DNA of 64,000 nucleotides from Diabrotica undecimpunctata (GCF_040954645.1 NC_092803.1:64435484-64499483); one strand, 5' to 3'; shown: positions 12,913-22,285, counted from the first letter of the stretch. Translations and numbers: made by a program. Notes: a model not told the origin generated them from the sequence alone.

Positions 12913-14007
12913 ATGTCATCTTCCAATCAGCTACCACAAAATGCATCATACTCAAAAGTAGTTAGTCAACCACGTAGTATATTAATCCCAAGCAGAGATC
13001 AAGCTATTTTGTTTAACACTCTAGAGAATTGTACAATTAATGACTATCTTGAAGGATTGAGTCAGCATATAAAACCGAAAAATATAATTTTCGCATCCCG
13101 GATATCAAACGGTAGAATATGCATATATCTATCATCCAAAAACCTAGTAGATAAATTCATAGCAGAAACAAAAAAAATAATAGTAAATGGAAATATACTA
13201 GAAGCGAGAAGATTAATAACTCCATCAGTCTGCTTAATTCTGTCCAATGTATGTCCAAACATACCTTCTAACATAATAATGGACGAATTAATAAAACTAG
13301 GTTTAAATCCTCTCTCAGACATATCATATCTACGGATAGGAGCAACCAATCCCGCCTTTAGTCATATTCTAAGCTTCCGAAGACAAATTTTCGTTTCACC
13401 TTTTCCAGACAACTTTGTACTACCTGAATCTGTTATTATCGAGTTGGAACAAACATCATACCGCATATTTATAGCTCAAAACGAAAATTGTTTCAAATGC
13501 AAATTAACTGGATACCAGGCAGCTAATTGTCCAAATATTTCACCTTCTAACCATCCTCACAATGATAGTGAAATGCAAACAGAAATAAGACAAAATTCAT
13601 CAATAAATCATACTCAACAAGATAATCTACAAAATACTCCCGCAATCTCAAATAGCACTCCCTCCACACTTACTACGTCTTTTCAAACCACATTACAAAG
13701 AGTAGCAATCCCAAATTTATCAATAAACCAAACCCAACAGTGCTCACTACAAAATACATCTATACATTTGACCACTTCTTCAGTTAACACTACAATCGCA
13801 ACACCTACATCGTCTGAGTCATCCTCTAATACCCAAAAACAAAAATCAACCTTACCCGAAACAAGTCAACACTTACCTTCAAATAAAAATACACATTTGA
13901 ATTCTTACGAACCCCAAGTAACTTCGAACAAAGAAACCGGAAAAAGAACCCTAGAAGATGCAATCACGCCACCCTCCGAAGAAAACTTTGAAAAACCTAA
14001 GCTGTAA
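12913..14007 (+). CDS. LINE ORF1 (Gag-like nucleic-acid-binding protein), copy 1, N-terminal part
   Basis: A protein of 364 codons begins at an ATG with an A at -3. Residues about 60-165 resemble the RRM-like region of Jockey-type ORF1 proteins, with blocks SRISNGRICIYLSSKN, ARRLITPSVCLILSNVCP and FSHILSFRRQIFVSP. A zinc knuckle follows at residues 193-206 (CFKC, then C206), but the usual histidine is tyrosine (Y201), so metal binding is probably weakened. Residues 210-345 are a low-complexity Ser/Thr/Gln/Asn linker. The frame ends at TAA just after EKPKL. In the related ORF at 22286-23761 the same point reads on through a lysine-rich stretch, so the stop looks like a nonsense change in a longer ORF1 whose C-terminus is at 21174-21500. 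In a LINE the product would bind element RNA in the RNP. Confidence 0.8.
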   Translation: MSSSNQLPQNASYSKVVSQPRSILIPSRDQAILFNTLENCTINDYLEGLSQHIKPKNIIFASRISNGRICIYLSSKNLVDKFIAETKKIIVNGNILEARRLITPSVCLILSNVCPNIPSNIIMDELIKLGLNPLSDISYLRIGATNPAFSHILSFRRQIFVSPFPDNFVLPESVIIELEQTSYRIFIAQNENCFKCKLTGYQAANCPNISPSNHPHNDSEMQTEIRQNSSINHTQQDNLQNTPAISNSTPSTLTTSFQTTLQRVAIPNLSINQTQQCSLQNTSIHLTTSSVNTTIATPTSSESSSNTQKQKSTLPETSQHLPSNKNTHLNSYEPQVTSNKETGKRTLEDAITPPSEENFEKPKL

Positions 14008-14062
14008 TTAAAGAAAAAAACCAAAACTGATGACAAAAACTTAAGAAATGATATATATATAT

Positions 14063-14287
14063 AGAAATGTTTCTTCAACGTCGATATTCCCAAAAAAAAT
14101 CTTTATTTCGAAAATAAGTTACAATTTTTGAGAAATTCTACAAACTACTACATTTAATGATTTAAAGTTGACTATTGAAACATAATAATTACAATAATAA
14201 TAAAAATATTGATTTCTTCCTATTTATAACGTCGGATATTGGAATCTGCTGATTCTTAATAGTAAGGGAGCTTATGGCTACATTTCT
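14063..14287 (-). repeat. 3' LTR of the errantivirus-like element
   Basis: 225 bp, matching 20863-21087 except at one position (14240 T here, C at 21040). It begins and ends with the inverted AGAAATGT/ACATTTCT. The env stop codon (TAG) lies inside its first bases, a common arrangement in gypsy elements. Confidence 0.9.
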
Positions 14288-15805
14288 CCTCCCTCCATTG
14301 GTTGGGACTTCGTCCTCGAAGTTTTGGTAACTTCGGCTATCAGCTCGTCTAGTATCTGGATCTGGGCAGGATGCAATTTTTCTCCAAATAGGATTTTGGA
14401 AATTCGTTTTCTTTTCCTAATTAGGAAGATTATTAGGAAAGCTAAAATAGTTAAAAATATTATAACAGAAGTGGTGCTCAGTCCTATGGATAATCGGGGT
14501 AGTACTTCTATGGTATCTATTGGTTGAATTTGGCCATGTGTCTCTGGGATTGTTAATTTTTCAATTTTCATCTCATGGTTTGGTATTAATTTTATTGGAA
14601 CAATTTTTGGAATGGAAATATCTTGAGACGTCTTTTTATTAAATTGGATACCTTCAATCATTATTGGTACATCTGTCGTCAAGAGGCTGGTTGAATTAAT
14701 TTCTATCTGCTGGATTCTCATTGGGTGAACTATTCCTAGCAATATGACTTTGCTGGTTTCTTGGAAAAAGTTCTCTGTGATTAACGTTTTTGTGCAATTA
14801 TCTACATTGGGTATGTTACATTTGGATTGTACATAGTTGGAACAAACTATGTTATCGCCTTGTCCTATACAAGTGTTGAACCATTTATTATTTGTATAGT
14901 AGCTTGCAGGTGGCAGAATCATAACATGATCTTTGTTTGGAATGGGATAGATTTTATAGGTAGTATAAGGAATTTCATGGAGTATAGGGATTTTAATTAT
15001 TATGAGCATTGTATTTGAAGTTACACAAACTAAAGTTTTTGTTGACTCTATAAGTTCATAAGGGTGTTCATTACTATTGGGAATTGAATTTCTGGGATAA
15101 ATTTTGAGAAGGTTCTCTTTAAGGTCTATTATTTCCTTTAAAGTGAATAATTCTATATTAGAGATATTAAGTTCAGATAAAGTAATGGTTCTTATAAGTT
15201 TCATTAGAAATTCGTTTATATTTTGGAGATTTATTATTATTATTATTATTATCTCATTGTGTAGAATGATATAGCTGTCGAAATCAGCTGATAATTTGTT
15301 GAGTGCAGATATGAGAATTGAATTATCAGAATTTAGTTTTTCTAAAAGTTTATCAAATCTCGTGTTAAAAGAGTTTCCATAAGATATTTGGTTATTAAAT
15401 TTTTTTATGATTTCGTTTTGTTTATTTTCTAAAGAGATTATGTGTGATTTTAACAAGTCTAAGTCAGAGTCGTCTGGATTTCCAGTCACGTATTTGATGG
15501 CTGTACCTAGAAAATTAAAAAGTCCGCGTTTCTGTTTTCGCGTAATCTTGTGTAGATCGTCTTTTGTTTGTTCTTGTATGTGGGTGTATTGGGAGTACAG
15601 TAGCGAGAGAGGTGCATTTTTGAAGTGATCTTTGAAATAGCTTGTCGGACTAGCGTCAATACTGTCGGATAATTTGTCTAGTGGAATGTGAAGAAAATGT
15701 CTGTGATAGTGGGAGATTTCTCTTGATTTGCCTATCTCTTCAGCATAGTAACCATTATTCGGAATCTCCTGAATATTGAGTGGATGGACCAGGGCGAGGA
15801 TTGTC
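14278..15805 (-). CDS. env: env (fusion-type envelope glycoprotein of an insect errantivirus)
   Basis: The frame is open on the minus strand from 15837 to the stop at 14278 and overlaps the end of pol. It has no useful ATG near its start: the apparent start at 15489 is GTG. A strong splice acceptor (TTTTTCACAG) ends at 15806, right before a hydrophobic segment and the surface domain. This fits the spliced env mRNA of gypsy, where the start codon comes from an upstream exon. A furin-type site RKQKR lies at 15540-15526 and is followed by a glycine-rich fusion peptide beginning GLFNFLG. Near the C-terminus there is one membrane span (IIFLTILAFLIIFLI) and a basic cytoplasmic tail. These features match the baculovirus F-like Env of errantiviruses. 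The gene appears undamaged. Its signal-peptide exon was not located. Confidence 0.8.
14288..14297 (-). promoter_or_regulatory. Polypurine tract
   Basis: On the minus strand GGAGGGAGG runs directly into the 3' LTR, as expected for the plus-strand primer of retroviral reverse transcription. Confidence 0.75.
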
Positions 15806-18800
15806 CTGTGAAAAATTTGGGTCTTGAGTAGGTTTATCTACATGTTTTCGTATTCGTTTTACATATTTAAGGTGAGTGCTTGTTAAATTTTGTTTATCTG
15901 TTTTACCGATTATTTTTGTTTTGTCTTGCGTTTCTGGATGAATAGTGGAGAAAGGGGCTTGTAATTTGGACTTATGTTTTTTCTTAGAAACATATAGGGA
16001 TTTTGTAAGGTCTATTTCCGGAATATCTTCGGCATTTTCGTTTTGTCTATCTAAGAGTTGTTGTCTTTTTTGTTTTTGTTTATTATATAGTTCTGCAATA
16101 AAGGGTTGGAGTTCTTCTTTATGTCTTTGATTATATGTTTCGTATATCGGAAGATCAAAGTCGAAATGTATTTCTTCTGCATAGGGTCCGTACAGAATTG
16201 AGAACGGGGAATAATCTGTGGAACTGTGGATTGATTGGTTGTAAATAAGAATGGCGTGTGTTAGAATGTCATCTAACGAATCATTTGGATTTTGGGCTTG
16301 TAAGGTCCTAAGTTTTTCAATAAGAGTTGAATGAAAGCGCTCTACTGGAGAGTTTGAGGAAGAATTGTTTACTGTTGTAAAATGTATTTCGATTTTGTGG
16401 ATATTTAGGAATTCTTTAATGACTGCGGAATTAAATTCGGTGCCGCTGTCGCATACAATCTTTTTTGGGTAATTGTGGTGCGAAAAGTAGTGTCTTAATT
16501 TATTTAGTATGGAAATGGAAGTTTTGTCGGTGAGCTTATAGCATTGACCGTATTTGGAAAAAGAATCTATTATTGTGAGATACAGGTTTTTATTGCAGTG
16601 GAATAGATCGATATGTAATATATCAAAAGGTTTTTGACCTAACAACGGTCCTAATTGGGGAAGTTTATAAGGGCGTCGTTCGTATTTATTTTTTAGGCAA
16701 ATTTCGCATTTATTGATAAAATTAGAAATAGTTGTCTGCATTGAGGGCCAATAAAATTTTTGTTTTAAATGTTTGTAGGTTTCAATTATTCCGTTGTGAT
16801 TTTCTACGTGATATTTCTTTATGCATTCTATTTGTTGGTTTTCTTCTTCTATGTCCTGAAGTAGTATATTGCAAAATATTGCTTTGACTGTGGAATTTAT
16901 TTTTTCTTTAAAATAGTTACAGATAAAAGGTCTAAATTCGTGAGGGATTGTTATTGCAAATTTTTGATTTGGTCTAAGGATATTTTGGAAGGTATTTGCT
17001 ATTTCTGTTTTCCAATTATTTGTCAAAGTGACAGTGTAACGGTGTTTGTTAAAAATTCTTTTGTATTTAATTTCAAAATTATTTGACTCTGGTTTAAAAA
17101 TAATTTGGTTTGAGGATAAATTAATTGGTTCAGGTGAAATCTCTATTCCAGTGATAGGGTTCTCAACTGATGTATGTTGTGTGTTAGTACTGTTTTGTAA
17201 GTTGTCAAAATCGGCAAGGAAATCGTCTATGTCGAAATTGTCGGGTGGTTCAGCACATTCTGAATTCGGGGGTTCAGCACATTCTGAACTCGAGCTTAGG
17301 GCATTTATTTGGACTCGGCTAAGAGCATCAGCAACTTGATTCTCTTTGCCTTTTTTATATTTAACTTCAAAATCATATTCTTCTAGTTTAAGTCTCCATC
17401 GGGCTAATCTAGAAGTGGGGTCTTTAATTTTGTAGATCCACACGAGAGGATTGTGATCTGTTTCTACGGTGAATTTTTGGTTGTATAAATACATACGGAA
17501 GTGTTTACAAGAATCTAGTATGGCTAAAAGTTCTTTTTCAATAGTGGAGTAGTTTCGTTCTGCGGAATTTAGAGTTCGAGAATAGTAGGCAATAGGGTGA
17601 TTATTTTGAGATAATACTGATCCTATAGCTATATTAGAGGCGTCTGTAGTCAGTACAAAAGGCTTTTCGAAGTCTGGATATTGTAAGACTGGAGAATTAG
17701 TTAACAATTGTTTGCATTTTGCAAAACATTCTAAATAATTTGGATTTGTGGGGTCGATAGTTGCTCCTTTTCGAGTACATCTCGAAAATGGGGACGTTAT
17801 TTTTGCAAAGTTGGGTATGAATCTTCGGTAGTAACCGATTAAACCAAGAAATGATTTAATTTCTTTTACTGTTTTTGGTAGAGGATATTTTTGTATAGCT
17901 TCGATTTTTGCTGGGTTAGGTTTGATTCCTTCGGTTGTCACTACGTGACCTAAGAAAGAAACTTCTTTCGTGAGAAACTCAGATTTGTCTAACTGAATTT
18001 TTAAATTATTTTTTCTGAAAGTGTCAAAAATAGTCGCAATATGAACTAAGTGTTCTTGCAGTGACTTGGAAAAAATAATGACGTCGTCCATGTAGACGAA
18101 ACAAAACTTATGAATAAAGGGCCTAAGAATATTGTCCATTAACCTTTCGAATGTTGCTGGGCTATTCTTTAAACCAAAGGGCATACGTAAAAATTCAAAG
18201 TGACCATGCGGAACTGAAAAGGCTGTTTTCCGAATAGAATCCGGATGAACTTCAATCTGATGGTAACCTTGAGCTAAATCTAATGTTGTGAAATAACTGG
18301 CTTTTCCTAAGTTATCCAGTATCTCATCTATCTGAGGAAGTGGGTAGCGATCACTTTCAGTATGATCATTGAGCTTCCTATAATCAATTACTAATCTAAA
18401 TTTTTTCTGACCTGAGGCATCAGCTTTTTTTGGTACTATCCAAACTGGAGCTGAGTACGGTGAAATTGACGGTCGAATTATCTTATTATCTAATAAATTA
18501 TTTATTTGTTTTTTTATTTCTTCCTGCATTGCTTTGGGATGCCGAAATCCCTTTACATAAATTGGATTTTCATCCTTAGTTTTAATTTCGTGTCTAACAG
18601 CTGATGTGAAAGTTAAATTTTTGTTTTCATCGTAAAATACGTCTTTAAATTTTTTGCAAAGACTTATAATTTTATATTTTTCTTCGTTATTCAAGTGCGA
18701 AGTACGTATTTTGTTTTCGTTAAAATGCGTCGTTGGAATTTTTACTATATTATAATTACAGAAGTTCTCAACTTCAATTCTCTTATTAAATTTCATAGGC

Positions 18801-19372
18801 ATAGGTAAGTCGAAAGTGTCTAGAAAGCCGTTTTTTGCAACGTGAATAGAATTGGGAATTTTGATACCTTGAAAGTGTCTTTCACGCAATAAAACTTCGC
18901 CATTATGAACGCTTACTGGAATTTTTTGGTATAAAGTTTCAAATGGAATGCTAACGTGAGGATTCTCGAAGGTTAAAGTATGAGTTGCGTAGCTAATTGT
19001 GGCGTGGAATCTTTTCAGATCGTAAGTTCCAAGGAGGAGGTCAAAGTGTTGGCTAAAATCAGCAATTTTTACGTCGAATGTTTGTGGAATTCCATATTCT
19101 AGGAATAGTGGCGTCTTAATATTTAAGTCGTGCTTGGAAGTAATTTTCATTGACGTTAGCGAAAAAGGTTTTCGATAAATATGATTTTTATCAAATAGTT
19201 TGAGAGCTCGCGGATTTAAAATTGAATGGGAACCGCCGGTATCGATTAAAACGCGTAGATGTGTTTTGGGCGTAATGAAGCAGGGTAACCCAGGGGAACT
19301 TTCAATATTATGTAGGTTTATACAGGGGGTGGATGATCGTGTAACGGGATGACTTGAAAATCCTGATGATTT
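15755..19372 (-). CDS. pol: pol polyprotein (protease, reverse transcriptase, RNase H, integrase)
   Basis: The frame is -1 relative to gag and is open from 19372, overlapping gag by about 55 bp; the first ATG is only at 19150. Domains in order: aspartic protease with LIDTGGSHS at about 19250-19230; reverse transcriptase with FRLVIDYRKLN and the catalytic YMDD at 18093-18082; RNase H starting LTTDASN near 17650; integrase zinc-binding HHCC ending CEICLKNK near 16700; and the integrase core with D in LHIDLF (about 16615), D in VCDSGTEF (about 16450) and E in SPVERFHS (about 16345). All catalytic residues are present. Ribosomal frameshifting from gag is implied by the frame relation, though I see no textbook slippery heptamer in the overlap. 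Size and order are normal for gypsy/errantivirus pol. Confidence 0.93.
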   Translation of the reverse strand, partial: KSSGFSSHPVTRSSTPCINLHNIESSPGLPCFITPKTHLRVLIDTGGSHSILNPRALKLFDKNHIYRKPFSLTSMKITSKHDLNIKTPLFLEYGIPQTFDVKIADFSQHFDLLLGTYDLKRFHATISYATHTLTFENPHVSIPFETLYQKIPVSVHNGEVLLRERHFQGIKIPNSIHVAKNGFLDTFDLPMPMKFNKRIEVENFCNYNIVKIPTTHFNENKIRTSHLNNEEKYKIISLCKKFKDVFYDENKNLTFTSAVRHEIKTKDENPIYVKGFRHPKAMQEEIKKQINNLLDNKIIRPSISPYSAPVWIVPKKADASGQKKFRLVIDYRKLNDHTESDRYPLPQIDEILDNLGKASYFTTLDLAQGYHQIEVHPDSIRKTAFSVPHGHFEFLRMPFGLKNSPATFERLMDNILRPFIHKFCFVYMDDVIIFSKSLQEHLVHIATIFDTFRKNNLKIQLDKSEFLTKEVSFLGHVVTTEGIKPNPAKIEAIQKYPLPKTVKEIKSFLGLIGYYRRFIPNFAKITSPFSRCTRKGATIDPTNPNYLECFAKCKQLLTNSPVLQYPDFEKPFVLTTDASNIAIGSVLSQNNHPIAYYSRTLNSAERNYSTIEKELLAILDSCKHFRMYLYNQKFTVETDHNPLVWIYKIKDPTSRLARWRLKLEEYDFEVKYKKGKENQVADALSRVQINALSSSSECAEPPNSECAEPPDNFDIDDFLADFDNLQNSTNTQHTSVENPITGIEISPEPINLSSNQIIFKPESNNFEIKYKRIFNKHRYTVTLTNNWKTEIANTFQNILRPNQKFAITIPHEFRPFICNYFKEKINSTVKAIFCNILLQDIEEENQQIECIKKYHVENHNGIIETYKHLKQKFYWPSMQTTISNFINKCEICLKNKYERRPYKLPQLGPLLGQKPFDILHIDLFHCNKNLYLTIIDSFSKYGQCYKLTDKTSISILNKLRHYFSHHNYPKKIVCDSGTEFNSAVIKEFLNIHKIEIHFTTVNNSSSNSPVERFHSTLIEKLRTLQAQNPNDSLDDILTHAILIYNQSIHSSTDYSPFSILYGPYAEEIHFDFDLPIYETYNQRHKEELQPFIAELYNKQKQKRQQLLDRQNENAEDIPEIDLTKSLYVSKKKHKSKLQAPFSTIHPETQDKTKIIGKTDKQNLTSTHLKYVKRIRKHVDKPTQDPNFSQDNPRPGPSTQYSGDSE

Positions 19373-20562
19373 TCATCATGCAAATCGGGCTCTTGTTCGG
19401 ATTCGTAATTTTCGAAATCATTTTCGAAATATTGGGTATCATTTGAGTCTATGTGAAAATTGTGGCTTCTATTAGTTGTAATTGTCATGGGCTGATGGTT
19501 TCTGGTTGTGGTAGTTTGAACACCGCTCATTGGAGTAGCAAAATTTGGTTGGGGTCGAGGAGCTTTATATTTATTTAATCTTTGTTGGTTGTTTTTCGGA
19601 ACATTGTTTCGTTGGAAGGATTGATTTTGTTCGTGAGAACTGAAATTTTGTCTCTGAGGAAAATTATAGTTCTGTTGTGGAGTGAAGTTAAAGTTGGGCT
19701 CTGTGTTGTGAGTTGAAGGTCTCACATAATTTGAATGCGTGGGTTGGAAGTTTGAGTATGTGGGTTGGAAGTTTGTGGATCTTTGATTATTCGAAGATTG
19801 ATAGGGTTTATTTTTGAGTGGGGCCTTTTTGTTTTGTTGGCTCTTAAGGAAGTTCATGTATTGTTGTTGATTTTTGTGGTTATCGTAGGCAATACACTTT
19901 TGAAGGGCTTCTTCTAGGGAATTTAATTCAAAATGCGATAAGTATTCGCAATAAGGCTCGTTGATTCCGGTACAGAAAGTTTTGAGGGCAATGTTTTTGA
20001 AATATGGAGTTTTAAATGTTACTGTCGCGGGATTATCGTTTAGGGTGATGTGTTGGAGTAAGTCGTTCAGATTTGTAGTTATTCTCTGATGATAATTGTC
20101 GTAGGATTCACTATGTTTTTGGACGGTAGTGGATAGTTGTGTTACTAATATGTCTTCGGAACGTCTGTCTCCGTATTTAGTTAATAATGCTGGACGAATT
20201 TCTGTCCAATTGGTTTTATTAGAATAGTTTAAGAAATTTCTAGGTTCTCCTTTAATTCGAGATACGATATGGGAATTTAAGATAAATTCTTGGGACGGAT
20301 TTAAATCTTGGGTGCCTAAGAAAACTATTAAATTATCTACTGCTTTGATGAAGGTGGAGAGGTTGTCTCCAGAAGAGAATTCGGGCAGAGTTGAGCAAAG
20401 GCTAGCAATATCGCTATTGGTCATCGGCATTTTGGAACGTAATTTAGATGCAGGCTTAGATTTAGAGGTTTGTAGATTTCTTTTTATTTTTAAATTTAAA
20501 TTGTCGAATAGTAAACTTAAATTTTCGATACTATTTTGGGAAATATCATTCAATGTACTCAT
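19318..20562 (-). CDS. gag: gag (capsid precursor) of the errantivirus-like element
   Basis: I take the ATG at 20562 (MSTLND), which begins a 414-residue protein. An upstream ATG at 20589 would add nine hydrophobic residues and fits less well. Residues about 40-230 form the helical capsid-like part of gypsy-type Gag (blocks TLPEFSSGDNLSTFIKAVDN and SRIKGEPRNFL). The C-terminal third is rich in Gln, Asn and Phe, with short repeats NFQPTYS/NFQPTHS and no CCHC knuckle, as is usual for errantiviruses. It ends in TAA at 19318, within the start of the pol frame. Confidence 0.88.
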   Translation of the reverse strand: MSTLNDISQNSIENLSLLFDNLNLKIKRNLQTSKSKPASKLRSKMPMTNSDIASLCSTLPEFSSGDNLSTFIKAVDNLIVFLGTQDLNPSQEFILNSHIVSRIKGEPRNFLNYSNKTNWTEIRPALLTKYGDRRSEDILVTQLSTTVQKHSESYDNYHQRITTNLNDLLQHITLNDNPATVTFKTPYFKNIALKTFCTGINEPYCEYLSHFELNSLEEALQKCIAYDNHKNQQQYMNFLKSQQNKKAPLKNKPYQSSNNQRSTNFQPTYSNFQPTHSNYVRPSTHNTEPNFNFTPQQNYNFPQRQNFSSHEQNQSFQRNNVPKNNQQRLNKYKAPRPQPNFATPMSGVQTTTTRNHQPMTITTNRSHNFHIDSNDTQYFENDFENYESEQEPDLHDENHQDFQVIPLHDHPPPV

Positions 20563-20844
20563 AAAATATATGCAAAAATATAAATGCAAGTATATATAAA
20601 AATTCGTTGAAGTAAAATGTTATAAATAATATAAATTCAATAAACAATAAATAATAAATTCAATGTAAATGTTTAAGAATTCAATTAAAATAATAAATGC
20701 TCATAAACAATGGTAAAGAAAGGAAAAACTTACGCAAGGATGATCGTGTTTGATTTCCAATACATTTTTCTCTTTTACCAGGTTCTTCAGGATTTCATTA
20801 AACTAATGTAGACCAGGAAACGACTATGTTTCTGTATGAAATAT

Positions 20845-20862
20845 CCTGTGGTTCGCAGCGCC
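20845..20862 (-). promoter_or_regulatory. Primer-binding site
   Basis: Immediately inside the 5' LTR the minus strand reads (T)GGCGCTGCGAACCACAGGA, with the TGG expected to pair with the CCA end of a tRNA. I did not identify which tRNA. Confidence 0.65.
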
Positions 20863-21081
20863 AGAAATGTTTCTTCAACGTCGATATTCCCAAAAAAAAT
20901 CTTTATTTCGAAAATAAGTTACAATTTTTGAGAAATTCTACAAACTACTACATTTAATGATTTAAAGTTGACTATTGAAACATAATAATTACAATAATAA
21001 TAAAAATATTGATTTCTTCCTATTTATAACGTCGGATATCGGAATCTGCTGATTCTTAATAGTAAGGGAGCTTATGGCTAC

Positions 21082-21087
<6 letters not shown>
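20863..21087 (-). repeat. 5' LTR of the errantivirus-like element
   Basis: 225 bp with one difference from the 3' LTR. The leader and gag start lie below it on the minus strand. Confidence 0.9.

Positions 21088-21170
<83 letters not shown>
21088..21170. repeat. (TA)n microsatellite beside the errantivirus insertion
   Basis: About 41 TA units adjoin the 5' LTR. A shorter AT run (14051-14062) adjoins the other LTR. The tract lies inside the ORF1 region of the host LINE, so it may have grown after that element inserted. Confidence 0.95.
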
Positions 21171-21173
<3 letters not shown>

Positions 21174-21176
<3 letters not shown>

Positions 21177-21500
21177 CTCCAAACATTATTGGAACCAGTT
21201 AGAGAATATGTAGAAAGGGAAAAGCAATTGTTAAGCTTTGATCAAGTAGTGGATCTATTCGAAAATATACAAGGATCAAAAGACATAATCAGCGTAACAA
21301 AATTGTACTCAGAAGACTCTTATGTACTTATAAAGTTTCTAACGGAATTACATTCATACTACATCGACAAAAGAATGAAAACCATAAGCACCAAATTAAT
21401 ACGAAAACTTGGCAAACACATAGGTTTACTCTCTACAGTGAAAACTTCATTATCGGAAGAAGATTCCGACTCATCGGTAAATAATTCCTCTAAAGAATAA
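21174..21500 (+). pseudogene. LINE ORF1 copy 1, C-terminal part, separated by the errantivirus
   Basis: The open frame begins after a TAA at 21171 and has no ATG; the nominal start at 21189 is TTG. It encodes FDQVVDLFENIQGSKDIISV and continues to a charged C-terminus ending NNSSKE. The first block matches the C-terminal part of the ORF1 at 22286-23761 (LSLLIDNVQGSPDTISV). It is therefore the displaced end of the ORF1 at 12913-14007, cut off by a nonsense codon, the (TA)n tract and the 7-kb retrotransposon. The final 180 bp up to the poly(A) are LINE 3' UTR. Confidence 0.7.
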
Positions 21501-21683
21501 TATCACTGTTGACTTTATGTCTGTTCCATCACAAGTCTTAGGAAAAAACATGTATAATAAAAAACACAATAAGTTATCTTAAAGACTCAGAACTGTATCA
21601 ATTATTGTAATTTTTTCTACCTTTACCTGTATTATATTATTAGGTCGCTAATAACCCTTGTGGTTGCAGCGTAAATAAAAAAA

Positions 21684-22265
21684 AAACCAAGTTTCTGTTG
21701 GGAATTACGAGTAGGACTTAATATGTTATAATAATATATTAAATTAAATAACTTTTTAGAGAAATATGTAACTCGTGAAGCGTTGATCAATGAGCTGTAA
21801 GCTAAAGTAGAATATCCTTGATTAGAATATTAAAATGAATATTATCAGATCGTGTTTCTTACGTGAATACATGGAAAACAGAAGTTGTACTTTTAGATAA
21901 GACGTAAATTTTTCTAGGTAAAATAAAATGATGTCGTGGCAGGATGACAATAGCAGAAGTCTACGTAAACCAGGTGGTTACGATGGAAAAATTGATGATT
22001 GAATTATGATTACTTTTTATTAACAATAATTATTAAAACCAGAATCGTTACAATTGCCAAAATAAATCAACAATAAAATATAGATATTGTAGAAGAATTG
22101 ATACCTGAACATGGACACGGAGTGCTCAGATTACCACCGTATTACCCAGATTTTATTGTTATCGAATTAATATGGGCAAATTGCAAGACTTTTAAGTATG
22201 TGGACGAAAGCAATTCAAAAGTGCAACGATGTCGCCTGGGCAAAGTGTGTAGAACATAATAACAA
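21684..22265 (+). pseudogene. IS630/Tc1-like transposase relic, C-terminal part
   Basis: After the second copy of the 14-bp duplication, the plus strand resumes a DDE_3-like gene. Near 21950-22000 a RSLRKPGGYDGK segment matches the SVRKPEGYGQR block of these transposases. At 22084-22190 EHGHGVLRLPPYYPDF and IELIWANCK match the conserved LPPYHPDLNPIELIWA block containing the last catalytic glutamate (here retained). At 22232-22250 WAKCVEH fits the end of the family. The N-terminal part is at 12335-12540. The whole gene is decayed. Confidence 0.65.
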
Positions 22266-22285
22266 ATAAATTAAACATTGGTTTA

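Larger units (their letters stand above)
14063..21087 (-). mobile_element. Errantivirus-like gypsy LTR retrotransposon, nearly intact
   Basis: The 7,025-bp element lies on the minus strand with 225-bp LTRs (20863-21087 is the 5' LTR, 14063-14287 the 3' LTR). Terminal dinucleotides sit inside an 8-bp inverted end AGAAATGT/ACATTTCT. The two LTRs differ at one base (14240 T versus 21040 C), so the insertion is recent. A primer-binding site, purine tract, and gag, pol and env frames are all present and open. It inserted into an AT dinucleotide run, so the duplication (probably ATAT, as expected for errantiviruses) cannot be separated from the flank. Insect errantiviruses are gypsy elements that gained a fusion-type env. 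I see no stop or frameshift other than the expected gag/pol shift and the env reading frame that needs splicing. Confidence 0.9.
12541..21683 (+). mobile_element. ORF1-only ('half') LINE with target-site duplication
   Basis: The sequence AAACCAAGTTTCTG occurs at 12527-12540 and again at 21684-21697, directly after a GTAAATAAAAAAAA tail. These are target-site duplication and poly(A) end. Removing the errantivirus nested at 14063-21087 leaves about 2.1 kb: a 5' leader (12541-12912), ORF1 (12913-14007, continuing as the open frame 21174-21500), and a 3' UTR that ends like a Jockey/I-type LINE. There is no endonuclease or reverse transcriptase, yet both ends are proper, so the element moved in this form using another LINE's enzyme. 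This is comparable in design to mammalian HAL1 or Drosophila HeT-A. That it inserted as an ORF1-only unit is inference from the intact ends. Confidence 0.75.

Noticed and set aside
15407..15628. Plus-strand frame over the env region
   Set aside because: Shadow of env; no independent motif.
19318..19372. Canonical slippery heptamer for the gag-pol shift
   Set aside because: The overlap has no clear X XXY YYZ site in the gag frame, so no frameshift signal is annotated.
20845..20862. Partial tRNA gene, because of the GGTTCGC text
   Set aside because: Position directly inside the LTR explains it as the primer-binding site; no cloverleaf is present.
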